A DNA stretch of 64,000 nt from Micromonospora chokoriensis (GTDB lineage Bacteria; Actinomycetota; Actinomycetes; Mycobacteriales; Micromonosporaceae): NCBI RefSeq assembly GCF_000718555.1, contig NZ_JOAN01000001.1, positions 310,001 to 374,000 on the forward strand, in the 5' to 3' direction. The position numbers and the translations under genes were made by a program. Every line of letters begins with the position of its first letter. Within the stretch, counting starts at the first letter, position 1. A model generated the notes under the pieces. That model made no database searches and had not been told where the DNA came from. It saw only the letters and a list, made by a program, of their open reading frames with translations. Positions 18,597 to 26,530 of the stretch are shown here, piece by piece.

Positions 18597-19223
18597 GTGA
18601 CAATGCCGTCGTTGTCCACTCCGCCGTGGCCCGCCACCGCGAGATACGACCTCGCCCCCGCACCTGGCGGCCTCGGGCTCGTCCAGGACCTGCTCAACAC
18701 GATCTCGGCTGGTGCGCCGCGCCAGCCGGATCTCCTCGACGAGCTCGGCAGCGCCACGGAGTGGGCGCACGATGTCGCCGCCCAGTGGTCGGCGGCCACC
18801 GGGCGGCCGGCACCCGACGTGACACTCGACCCGGCGGGCCTGCGGGCGCTGCGGATCTTCCGCGAGGAGCTGCGGCACGGGATCGACGCCAGGCTCCACG
18901 CCACGCTGGAATCCGGGCCGCCCGAGCGGGCAGCGGCCCCGCATGCCACCGGTGCCACGCTGCGGCTCGACGGGAACGGCTCGGTCCACCTCGATCCCGC
19001 CCGAACGGGGGCCGAGCTGTTGGTCTCCCTCGTCCTGGCGGAGCTGTTCGCGGCGCAACTCAGCGACGTCGGCCGGCGCATCAAGACCTGCCGCAACCCC
19101 CGGTGCCAGGTGGCGTTCTACGACCGCTCCCGCAACAACAGCGGGGTCTGGCACTCCGTCCGCGTCTGCGGCTTGCCGGCCAACCTGCGGGCCCACCGAG
19201 CGCGCCGACGGCAGGCGGACTGA
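18597..19223 (+). CDS. CGNR zinc-finger protein
   Basis: A 208-residue protein. An N-terminal ABATE-like stress-response domain (GLGLVQDLLNTISA...) is followed by a C-terminal CGNR zinc finger: CRNPRC...FYDRSRNNSGVWHS...CGLPANLRAHRAR. The usual CGNR box reads CGLP here, and a His replaces the usual Cys in the WCS position. The family is regarded as putative transcriptional regulators. It starts at GTG 18597 (ATG 18603 also possible), one base after the MBL stop, so the two were probably cotranscribed. Confidence 0.8.
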   Translation: MTMPSLSTPPWPATARYDLAPAPGGLGLVQDLLNTISAGAPRQPDLLDELGSATEWAHDVAAQWSAATGRPAPDVTLDPAGLRALRIFREELRHGIDARLHATLESGPPERAAAPHATGATLRLDGNGSVHLDPARTGAELLVSLVLAELFAAQLSDVGRRIKTCRNPRCQVAFYDRSRNNSGVWHSVRVCGLPANLRAHRARRRQAD

Positions 19224-19241
19224 ACAGCCCGTATACCGGGC

Positions 19242-20084
19242 TCAGGCGGCCCGGCGGTCGCCGGCACGCGTGGCCTGGCCGGTGTGCGCCGCTGGGGCGG
19301 CGTACCGGTCGGCGGCCTGCGCCGGGTAGGACTCGGGACCTACCACCCGCAACGGCCGGTCCACCTCGTCGGCGCCGAACCGCCAGCGTGTCGGAGTCGG
19401 CTGCCGCTGCGGTGCTGGCCCGCCGGGGCGCAGGCCGGGGCGGGACAGCAGCACGGTGATCAGGTAGCCGACCACCAGGAAGCCGTGGCTGATCAGCCGT
19501 TCCCCGCCCACCGAGCCGGTCGCCAGGTCGTTGACCGAGAGCAGCAGCAACGTGCCGACGAACGCGCTGAGCATCGGCAGCAGGCCGGCGGGCGGGCTGC
19601 GGCGCACCGCCACGAAGAGGAACCCGGCGCCCACCGCCACGTTCCACGCCGCCGACTCGTGCCACAGGTGCTGGCCGGTGGGGTGCAGGTGGTCGGCGCT
19701 CGCACCCCGGCCCACCTGGGCCAGGCCGAGCACCAGTTGCACCGCGCCGAGCAGCCCGAGCGCCGACCGTAGGCCGGCGACGAGCGGGCCACGTCCGAGC
19801 ACCTTCCGCAGGCCAGCGACGAGCGGGCCACGTCCGGTCCCGCGCCGCCACCGTGACCGGCGGGCCGGGGCCGCGCTGGCGGCGGCCAGGATCGCCGCCG
19901 TCCGGTCGGGCACCTCAACGACCAATCGGGTACGAATACGACGCGTCACCGCCGCCGCCGCCGTGAACCAGGCCCGGCAATCGGCGCACCCGTCGAGGTG
20001 CCCCTGCGCCGCCGTCAGTTCGGCGGCGGTCTCCTCCCCGTCCATCTGCGCGGACAGGACCTCCCGCCACTGCTCACACCCCAT
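19242..20084 (-). CDS. Zinc-finger anti-sigma-like membrane protein
   Basis: A 280-residue protein. The start MGCEQWREVLSAQMDGEE and the H-x3-C-x2-C motif HLDGCADC (about residues 29-36) form the zf-HC2/ZAS domain of anti-sigma factors. Four hydrophobic stretches follow (around LGLLGAVQLVLGLAQ, WNVAVGAGFLFVAV, LPMLSAFVGTLLLL and FLVVGYLITVLL), so it is a polytopic membrane protein with a polar tail. The frame extends to 21389 but only ATG 20084 fits the domain start. No sigma factor gene is adjacent, which is odd. It is divergent from the methyltransferase gene. Confidence 0.78.
   Translation of the reverse strand: MGCEQWREVLSAQMDGEETAAELTAAQGHLDGCADCRAWFTAAAAVTRRIRTRLVVEVPDRTAAILAAASAAPARRSRWRRGTGRGPLVAGLRKVLGRGPLVAGLRSALGLLGAVQLVLGLAQVGRGASADHLHPTGQHLWHESAAWNVAVGAGFLFVAVRRSPPAGLLPMLSAFVGTLLLLSVNDLATGSVGGERLISHGFLVVGYLITVLLSRPGLRPGGPAPQRQPTPTRWRFGADEVDRPLRVVGPESYPAQAADRYAAPAAHTGQATRAGDRRAA
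19770..19838. repeat. 39-bp tandem duplication inside anti-sigma-like gene
   Basis: Two 30-bp blocks (19770-19799 and 19809-19838) are nearly identical with a 39-bp period. They duplicate the encoded RGPLVAGLR segment in the linker between the zinc finger and the first membrane helix. The period is a multiple of three, so the frame is kept. Confidence 0.7.
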
Positions 20085-20156
20085 GTATCGGTAGTCGCTC
20101 CGACAGCCGCTCCGGTTCCCGGCGACCGTGACTGGTTGTGGAATACTCGCCGGATC

Positions 20157-21197
20157 ATGACGCGTTACGGCCTGCTGATCCTGCCCGCCACCAACCGGGT
20201 GTACGCCCGCGCCGCCGTGGACCTCACCCGCGCCGAGCTGGAGATCTTCGGCCGCTCGGCGCTCGACGGCCGGCTCGGCGAGCTGGACACCGAGGTCGTC
20301 GGAGGGGCGTCCTACGTCACGTTCACCGGCGATGGGCTGACCGAGCGTGACCTGGCCGTCCTGGGCAATCTCTCCGCCGGGTACGCGTTGTTCGAGATCG
20401 TCGGTGAGCTGCTGCGGCCGATCGAGTGGAGCCGACTGGACCGCTACGACGACGACCTGCTCACCATCCAGAAGTACCCGGGCAAGACCAACGAGCAGTT
20501 CACCAAGCTGCTGCTCAATGTCACCCTGCTCGCCTCGGACTGGGCCACCGAGCTGACCAGCCGGCGGTTTCGGGTGCTCGATCCGCTCTGCGGTCGGGGC
20601 ACCACCCTCAACCAGGCGCTGATGTACGGCTTCGACGCCGCCGGGATCGAGCGCGACCAGAAGGACGTCGAGGCATACCGGGCGTTCATCACCACCTGGC
20701 TGAAGCAGAAGCGGGTCAAGCACCGGGTGCTGGAGTCGGGGCCGGTGCGGCGGGAGCGCAAGGTGGTCGGCCGGCGGGTGCGGATCGAGTTGGCTCCGAC
20801 CCGCGAGGAGCACAAGGCCGGTCAGACGCAGTTGCTGGACGTGGTCAACGCCGACACCGCCCGCTCGGCGGAGTTCTTTCGCCCGGAGACCGTGGACCTG
20901 GTCGTCGCGGACGCGCCGTACGGCGTGCAGCACGGCAGTCGTACCGCTGGGCAGGGGTTGACCCGTGACCCGCTGGCGCTGCTCGCGGACGCCGCGCCGG
21001 TCTGGGCGCGGCTGTTGCGCCCCGGCGGGGCGCTCGGTATCTCCTGGAACACCCACGTCGCCAGCCGGGAAGACGCGGCGGCGGCGCTGGCCGACGCTGG
21101 CCTGACTGTGGTCGACAGCGAGCCCTACCGCGCGCTGCGGCACCGGGTGGACCAGTCGATCATGCGTGACGTGCTGGTGGCCCGCCGCCCGGCCTGA
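20157..21197 (+). CDS. TRM11-family SAM-dependent methyltransferase
   Basis: A 346-residue putative RNA methyltransferase. The SAM-binding motif I is DPLCGRGTTLNQAL (about residues 143-156). The catalytic motif IV is VVADAPYGVQH, a D-A-P-Y form of the D/N-PPY box of N-methyltransferases. The N-terminal 130 residues form a THUMP-like region. Archaeal and eukaryotic TRM11 make m2G in tRNA; the actinobacterial substrate is unproven. ATG 20157 is chosen as it follows a 72-bp divergent gap. A strong inverted repeat follows the gene. Confidence 0.82.
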   Translation: MTRYGLLILPATNRVYARAAVDLTRAELEIFGRSALDGRLGELDTEVVGGASYVTFTGDGLTERDLAVLGNLSAGYALFEIVGELLRPIEWSRLDRYDDDLLTIQKYPGKTNEQFTKLLLNVTLLASDWATELTSRRFRVLDPLCGRGTTLNQALMYGFDAAGIERDQKDVEAYRAFITTWLKQKRVKHRVLESGPVRRERKVVGRRVRIELAPTREEHKAGQTQLLDVVNADTARSAEFFRPETVDLVVADAPYGVQHGSRTAGQGLTRDPLALLADAAPVWARLLRPGGALGISWNTHVASREDAAAALADAGLTVVDSEPYRALRHRVDQSIMRDVLVARRPA

Positions 21198-21268
21198 ACG
21201 GCCTCGCACCTCCGCTCTCGCTGGCCATGCGCACCCCATCCGGGTCGCGCATGGCCTCTCTCGTGCGT

Positions 21269-21341
21269 CCCTTTGCTCTGCACCCGCGGAGGCACCAGCT
21301 ACCGGCCGTGAGTGTCGCCTCCGCGGGTGCAGAGCAAAGGG
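21269..21341. terminator. Perfect 25-bp inverted repeat, probable terminator
   Basis: Arms 21269-21293 and 21317-21341 pair without mismatch around a 23-nt loop; the arm core is CTTTGCTCTGCACCC. It lies 71 bp after the methyltransferase stop and over 200 bp before the kdp operon. It would form a very stable hairpin, but no U-run follows. It may belong to a dispersed repeat family. Confidence 0.65.
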
Positions 21342-21442
21342 CGGACAACTGGTCTCGACCTGCCGGACCACCCCGGGTCTGTGCCGCATTTCACCTGCTC
21401 AGCGGCGGGTGTGAAAACCGCGTCAAGAAAAGGTGCGCCCCC

Positions 21443-21501
21443 GTCATGGTCGCGTTATGACCCCTGTCGCCGGGCGGTTCATGGGGCTTTGATTGCCCGG
21501 C
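21443..21501. promoter_or_regulatory. Candidate kdp control region
   Basis: The 350-bp gap before the kdp genes holds, besides the hairpin at 21269, a dyad GTCAT-N9-ATGAC (21443-21461) and a stem GCCGGGC (21469-21475)/GCCCGGC (21495-21501). Either could be the KdpE site or a leader hairpin. No ydaO-type riboswitch was recognised. Assignment is positional. Confidence 0.35.
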
Positions 21502-21548
21502 GCGACCGGAAGGCGGTCGTGACGAGCTTTCCGGTCTGAGGAGTCAGC

Positions 21549-21632
21549 GTGTCTGACGTGGTGTTCGTGGTCCTGACGGTGGTGCTGTTCGCAGTACTCG
21601 CCCTGGTGGTCCGGGCGGTGGAGAAGCTGTGA
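21549..21632 (+). CDS. 27-residue membrane peptide at head of kdp operon
   Basis: GTG-initiated frame of 27 residues starting [20 protein letters not shown] and ending RAVEKL: one hydrophobic helix with a charged C-terminal end. GAGGAG lies seven bases upstream (21539 onward). Its stop overlaps the next small gene's GTG start as GTGA, which itself overlaps kdpA. It is not KdpF by sequence, and I know no assigned function. The precise overlaps argue that it is translated. Confidence 0.65.
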   Translation: MSDVVFVVLTVVLFAVLALVVRAVEKL

Positions 21633-21718
21633 ACGCGGTCAACGCCGTCGGTTTGGTGCTCGCGATCGTCCTAGGCGCGTTCCTGGTGTTCGCCCTGCTG
21701 TTTCCGGAGCGCTTCTGA
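21629..21718 (+). CDS. kdpF: KdpF small subunit of K+-transporting ATPase
   Basis: 29 residues, [20 protein letters not shown] then FALLFPERF, with the GTG read as Met. One transmembrane helix ending in the LLFPERF signature marks KdpF, which stabilises the KdpABC complex in the membrane. It overlaps the preceding peptide (GTGA) and kdpA (TGATG), the usual place for kdpF. Confidence 0.85.
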   Translation: MNAVNAVGLVLAIVLGAFLVFALLFPERF

Positions 21719-23373
21719 TGACCATGACAACAGCGGGCGTCATCTTCGTCCTGACGCTGGTGGCGGCTCTCGTCGCCGCCTACAAGCCATTCGGCGACTA
21801 CATGTTCCGGGCGGTCGACGGAACCAAGCAGTCGCGAGTCGAACGGGGAATCTTCCGAGTGGTCGGGGTCAACCCGGCCGCCGAGCAGACCTGGGGCGTG
21901 TACGCCCGCAGCGTGCTGGCGTTCTCCGCAGTCTCGATCCTGTTCCTGTACCTGTTCCAGCGGGTGCAGAACCACCTGTGGTTGTCCCTGGGGTTCGACC
22001 CGGTGGTGCCGCACGGCGCGTGGAACACGGCCGTCTCGTTCGTGACGAACACCAACTGGCAGTCGTACTCGGGTGAGTCGACCATGGGCCACCTGGTGCA
22101 GATGGCCGGTCTGACCGTGCAGAACTTCACCTCCGCGGCGGTCGGCGTCGCGGTGGCGGTGGCCCTGGTACGTGGCTTCGCCCGCAGCCGCACCGGGCAG
22201 CTCGGCAACTTCTGGGTCGACCTGACCCGAATCGTGCTGCGGATCCTGGTGCCGATCGCGGTGCTCGGCGCCATCGTGCTGATGCTCGGCGGCGTGGTGC
22301 AGAACCTCTCCGCGGGCACCGACGTGAGCACGTTGACCGGTGGCACCCAGACCATCACCGGTGGTCCGGTCGCCAGCCAGGAGGTGATCAAGGAGCTGGG
22401 CACCAACGGTGGCGGCTTCTACAACGTCAACAGCGCGCATCCGTTCGAGAACCCCACCACCTGGACGAACTGGCTGGAGATCTTCCTGCTCCTGTTGATC
22501 CCGTTCAGCCTGCCCCGGGTCTTCGGTCGGATGGTCGGGCAGAACCGGCAGGGCTACGCCATCGCCGCGGTGATGGGCATCCTCGCTTTCCTCAGCGTCG
22601 CCATCACCAACATCTTCGAGTTGGCCGGCCACGGCACGGTGCCGCAGGCGGTCGGAGCGGCGATGGAAGGTAAGGAGGTGCGGTTCGACGTGTCGAACTC
22701 GGCCACCTTCGCCGCTGCCACCACGCTCACCTCGACCGGTGCGGTCAACTCGTTCCACGACTCGTTCACCTCGCTCGGCGGCATGATGACCATGGTCAAC
22801 ATGATGCTCGGCGAGGTCGCTCCGGGCGGCACCGGTTCCGGCCTCTACGGCCTGCTCATCCTCGCGGTGATCACGGTCTTCGTGGCCGGGCTGATGGTGG
22901 GCCGCACCCCCGAGTACCTGGGCAAGAAGATCGGGTCGCGCGAGATCAAGTTCGCCTCGCTCTACTTCCTGATCACACCGATCCTGGTGCTCGTCGGTAC
23001 GGCGGCCGCGTTCGCCACCGGCAACAACTCCACCGCGCTCAACGTCGGCCCGCACGGCCTCTCCGAGGTGCTCTACGCGTTCACCTCGGCCAGCAACAAC
23101 AACGGCTCCGCCTTCGGCGGCATCACGGTCAACACCACCTGGTGGGACACCGCGCTCGGGTTGTGCATGCTGCTGGGCCGCTTCCTGCCGATCATCTTCG
23201 TGCTCGCGTTGGCCGGCTCGCTGGCCCGCCAGGCACCCACCCCCGCGTCCGAGGGCACCCTGCCGACCCACCGACCGCTGTTCATCGGCATGGTCGTCGG
23301 CGTCACGGTGGTCCTCGTCGCACTGACCTTCCTGCCCGCGCTCGCGCTCGGCCCGCTGGCAGAGGGGCTGTGA
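21718..23373 (+). CDS. kdpA: Potassium-transporting ATPase subunit A
   Basis: The 551-residue K+-selective channel-like subunit of the high-affinity Kdp system. The four pore-loop repeats can be read: [39 protein letters not shown] and [11 protein letters not shown]. About ten hydrophobic helices surround them. It is translationally coupled to kdpF (ATGA) and followed by kdpB within a few bases. Confidence 0.96.
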   Translation: MTMTTAGVIFVLTLVAALVAAYKPFGDYMFRAVDGTKQSRVERGIFRVVGVNPAAEQTWGVYARSVLAFSAVSILFLYLFQRVQNHLWLSLGFDPVVPHGAWNTAVSFVTNTNWQSYSGESTMGHLVQMAGLTVQNFTSAAVGVAVAVALVRGFARSRTGQLGNFWVDLTRIVLRILVPIAVLGAIVLMLGGVVQNLSAGTDVSTLTGGTQTITGGPVASQEVIKELGTNGGGFYNVNSAHPFENPTTWTNWLEIFLLLLIPFSLPRVFGRMVGQNRQGYAIAAVMGILAFLSVAITNIFELAGHGTVPQAVGAAMEGKEVRFDVSNSATFAAATTLTSTGAVNSFHDSFTSLGGMMTMVNMMLGEVAPGGTGSGLYGLLILAVITVFVAGLMVGRTPEYLGKKIGSREIKFASLYFLITPILVLVGTAAAFATGNNSTALNVGPHGLSEVLYAFTSASNNNGSAFGGITVNTTWWDTALGLCMLLGRFLPIIFVLALAGSLARQAPTPASEGTLPTHRPLFIGMVVGVTVVLVALTFLPALALGPLAEGL

Positions 23374-23378
23374 CCACC

Positions 23379-25577
23379 ATGAGGAACGAAGAAATGTCCG
23401 TGACATCCGGGCAACTCGCCACCGGGGCCGACCAGGGCAACCGGATCGGCGGGGGCCTGCTCGACCCCAAGCAGCTGATCCGGTCCCTGCCGGACGCGAT
23501 GCGCAAGCTCAACCCGACCACGCTGTGGCGCAACCCGGTGATGCTGATCGTGGAGGTCGGCGCCGCGTTCACCACCGTCCTGGCGGTGACCGACCCGTCG
23601 GTGTTCGCCTGGGCGATCACCGTCTGGCTCTGGCTGACCGTGGTCTTCGCCAACCTGGCCGAAGCGGTCGCCGAGGGTCGGGGCAAGGCCCAGGCCGCGA
23701 CACTGCGGCAGGCGAAGAAGGACACCATCGCCACCCGGCTGATCGACTGGAAGCCCGGTGCGCGAGCCAACGCCTACTCCGACGAGGCGGTGCCCGCCGC
23801 CGAGCTGCGTCAGGGTGACTTCGTGCTCGTCGAGGCCGGCGGCATCATCCCCGGTGACGGCGACATCGTCGAGGGCATTGCCAGCGTCGACGAGTCGGCC
23901 ATCACCGGCGAGTCGGCCCCGGTCATCCGGGAGTCCGGCGGTGACCGCAGCGCGGTCACCGGTGGCACCAAGGTGCTCTCCGACCGGATCGTCGTGCAGA
24001 TCACCCAGAAGCCGGGGGAGAGCTTCATCGACCGGATGATCGCCCTGGTCGAGGGCGCCAACCGGCAGAAGACGCCGAACGAGATCGCGCTGAACATCCT
24101 GCTCGCCGCGCTCACGATCATCTTCCTGCTGGCCGTGGTCACCCTCCAGCCGATGGCGATCTTTTCCAAGGCGTACCAGGCTGCCGCCTCGAACACCGGT
24201 GCGATCACCGACTCCGGTGTCACCGGGGTGGTGCTGATCTCGCTGCTGGTCTGCCTGATCCCCACCACCATCGGCGCGCTGCTCTCCGCCATCGGCATCG
24301 CCGGCATGGACCGGCTGGTGCAGCGCAACGTTCTGGCCATGAGCGGCCGGGCCGTCGAGGCGGCCGGCGACGTCAACACCCTGCTGCTGGACAAGACCGG
24401 CACCATCACGCTGGGCAACCGGCAGGCCGCCGAGTTCGTACCTGTCGAGGGGGTCGACGCCGCGACAGTGGCCGACGCCGCGCAGCTGTCCAGCCTGGCC
24501 GACGAGACCCCGGAGGGGCGCTCGGTGGTCGTACTGGCGAAGAACGAGTTCGGGCTGCGCGAGCGTGAGCCGGGCGTGATGCCGCACGCCACCTTCGTGC
24601 CGTTCACCGCGCAGACCCGGATGAGCGGTGTCGACCTGACCCCGGACGCCAGCGTGGACGGCGGCGCGGTGGGCACGGCCCGCCGGGTCCGCAAGGGTGC
24701 CGCCGCCGCGGTGATGAAGTGGGTACGGGAGAACGGCGGCCACCCGACCGAGCAGGTCGGCGAGATCGTGGACGGGATCAGCAGCACCGGCGGCACGCCG
24801 CTTGTCGTCGCCGAGCACGTCGACGGTGAGCCGGCCCGCGCGCTGGGCGTCATCCACCTCAAGGACGTGGTCAAGTCCGGCATGCGGGAGCGGTTCGACG
24901 AGATGCGCCGGATGGGCATCCGGACCGTGATGATCACCGGCGACAACCCGCGTACCGCGAAGGCGATCGCCGACGAGGCCGGGGTGGACGACTTCCTGGC
25001 CGAGGCGACGCCGGAGGACAAGCTCGCGCTGATCAAGCGGGAGCAGGAGGGCGGCCGGCTGGTCGCGATGACCGGTGACGGCACCAACGACGCCCCGGCG
25101 CTCGCTCAGGCCGACGTCGGGGTGGCCATGAACACCGGCACGTCGGCCGCGAAGGAGGCCGGCAACATGGTCGACCTCGACTCCGACCCGACCAAGCTGA
25201 TCGAGATCGTGGAGATCGGCAAGCAGTTGCTGATCACCCGTGGCGCGCTGACCACGTTCAGCATCGCCAACGACATCGCGAAGTACTTCGCGATCATCCC
25301 GGCCATGTTCGCCGGCCTCTACCCGAGCCTGGACGCGCTGAACATCATGCGGCTGTCCAGCCCGGAGTCGGCGATCCTGTCCGCGGTCATCTTCAACGCC
25401 CTGGTGATCATCGCGCTGATCCCGCTCGCCCTGCGCGGCGTGCGGTACCGGCCGGCCGCCGCGTCGAAGCTGCTCAGCCGCAACCTCCTGGTGTACGGGC
25501 TGGGCGGCATCATCGTGCCGTTCATCGGGATCAAGCTCATTGACCTGCTTATCCAGTTCATCCCGGGGATTTCGTGA
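23379..25577 (+). CDS. kdpB: Potassium-transporting ATPase subunit B
   Basis: A P-type ATPase subunit of about 732 residues that powers K+ uptake. ITGESAPV (the Ser of TGES is the inhibitory phosphorylation site in E. coli), [11 protein letters not shown] and [20 protein letters not shown] are intact. Start choice is uncertain: GTG 23370 (overlapping the kdpA stop), ATG 23379 or ATG 23394. I use 23379. It is coupled to kdpC by GTGATG. Confidence 0.95.
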   Translation: MRNEEMSVTSGQLATGADQGNRIGGGLLDPKQLIRSLPDAMRKLNPTTLWRNPVMLIVEVGAAFTTVLAVTDPSVFAWAITVWLWLTVVFANLAEAVAEGRGKAQAATLRQAKKDTIATRLIDWKPGARANAYSDEAVPAAELRQGDFVLVEAGGIIPGDGDIVEGIASVDESAITGESAPVIRESGGDRSAVTGGTKVLSDRIVVQITQKPGESFIDRMIALVEGANRQKTPNEIALNILLAALTIIFLLAVVTLQPMAIFSKAYQAAASNTGAITDSGVTGVVLISLLVCLIPTTIGALLSAIGIAGMDRLVQRNVLAMSGRAVEAAGDVNTLLLDKTGTITLGNRQAAEFVPVEGVDAATVADAAQLSSLADETPEGRSVVVLAKNEFGLREREPGVMPHATFVPFTAQTRMSGVDLTPDASVDGGAVGTARRVRKGAAAAVMKWVRENGGHPTEQVGEIVDGISSTGGTPLVVAEHVDGEPARALGVIHLKDVVKSGMRERFDEMRRMGIRTVMITGDNPRTAKAIADEAGVDDFLAEATPEDKLALIKREQEGGRLVAMTGDGTNDAPALAQADVGVAMNTGTSAAKEAGNMVDLDSDPTKLIEIVEIGKQLLITRGALTTFSIANDIAKYFAIIPAMFAGLYPSLDALNIMRLSSPESAILSAVIFNALVIIALIPLALRGVRYRPAAASKLLSRNLLVYGLGGIIVPFIGIKLIDLLIQFIPGIS

Positions 25578-26458
25578 TGCGCCTACCCAACTGGCTCGCC
25601 CAACACCTCGCCGCCCTGCGCGCCGTGCTCGTCTTCACGGTGCTGCTCGGCCTGGTCTACCCGCTGGCCCTGGTCGCGGTCGGCAAGCTGCCCGGCCTCG
25701 ACCACAAGGCCGACGGCTCGCTGATCTCCGTAGGTCAGACGACGGTCGGCAGCAAGCTGCTCGGCCAGTCCTTCACCGACGCGGACGGCAACCCCGTCGC
25801 CCGGTACTTCCAGTCCCGCCCCTCCGCCGCCGGCGACGGCTACGACCCGACCTCGACCTCGGCCAGCAACCTGGGCCCGGAGAGCGTGGTCGACACCATC
25901 GCCACCGACCCGGAGGAGTCCAGCGAGAGCCTGCTCACCCAGGTGTGCGGGCGCAGCAAGTCCGTCGGCGAGCTCAACGGCGTCGACGGCCGGCGTCCGT
26001 ACTGCACCGACGACGGGGTCGGCGCTGTGCTCGCGATCTTCCGCGCCGACGGTCTGACCGGCCCGGTCACCCGGGTGGTCAGCGTCAACCAGGCCGCCCC
26101 GGCCACTCCGTTCGTCACCTCGTACCAGGGGGTCGCGGTGGAGCTGGCCCAGCCCGGCGAGGACTACGTCGCGGCCGGCGGGGTGGTCACCCCGATCCGG
26201 GGCGACGCGCCCGCCGACCCGGCAGTGCCCGCCGACGCGGTCACCGCAAGCGCCAGTGGCCTCGACCCGCAGATCAGCCCGGCGTACGCCGAGTTGCAGG
26301 TGAACCGGGTCGCGCGAGAGCGCGGCGCGGACCCGGCAGCGGTCCGCAAGCTGATCAAGGAGCACACCGACGGACGCGCTCTCGGCTTCATGGGTGAGCC
26401 CGGCGTCAACGTGCTGGAGCTCAACATCGCTCTCGACCGGCAGTTCGCCGCACGCTGA
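25574..26458 (+). CDS. kdpC: Potassium-transporting ATPase subunit C, enlarged
   Basis: The assembly subunit of the Kdp ATPase. One N-terminal helix ([20 protein letters not shown]), then [20 protein letters not shown] with the S-x-S-N-LG segment, and the C-terminal [18 protein letters not shown] and [13 protein letters not shown] are family landmarks. At 294 residues it is about 100 longer than the usual 190-200. The extra sequence lies between the SNLGP region (about residue 103) and ISPAYAE (about 235), and contains two Cys. The start is GTG 25574 or ATG 25577. Confidence 0.92.
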   Translation: MMRLPNWLAQHLAALRAVLVFTVLLGLVYPLALVAVGKLPGLDHKADGSLISVGQTTVGSKLLGQSFTDADGNPVARYFQSRPSAAGDGYDPTSTSASNLGPESVVDTIATDPEESSESLLTQVCGRSKSVGELNGVDGRRPYCTDDGVGAVLAIFRADGLTGPVTRVVSVNQAAPATPFVTSYQGVAVELAQPGEDYVAAGGVVTPIRGDAPADPAVPADAVTASASGLDPQISPAYAELQVNRVARERGADPAAVRKLIKEHTDGRALGFMGEPGVNVLELNIALDRQFAAR

Positions 26459-26530
26459 GCACCTTGGCAGGTGGGGCCGCGTCTACCGGGCGCGGCCCCG
26501 CCTGCCGATCTGACCAGGGAGGATGGTCCC

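Noticed and set aside
21198..21548. Possible ydaO/c-di-AMP riboswitch before the kdp genes
   Set aside because: No conserved ydaO sequence blocks could be found; only simple hairpins are present.
21544..23406. 620-codon minus-strand frame opposite kdpA
   Set aside because: Antisense shadow, rich in Arg/His/Gln, with no recognisable motif; kdpA is certain.
26471..26530. Upstream in-frame extension of kdpD
   Set aside because: The extra residues lack similarity, while GTG 26531 has AGGGAGG at the right distance.
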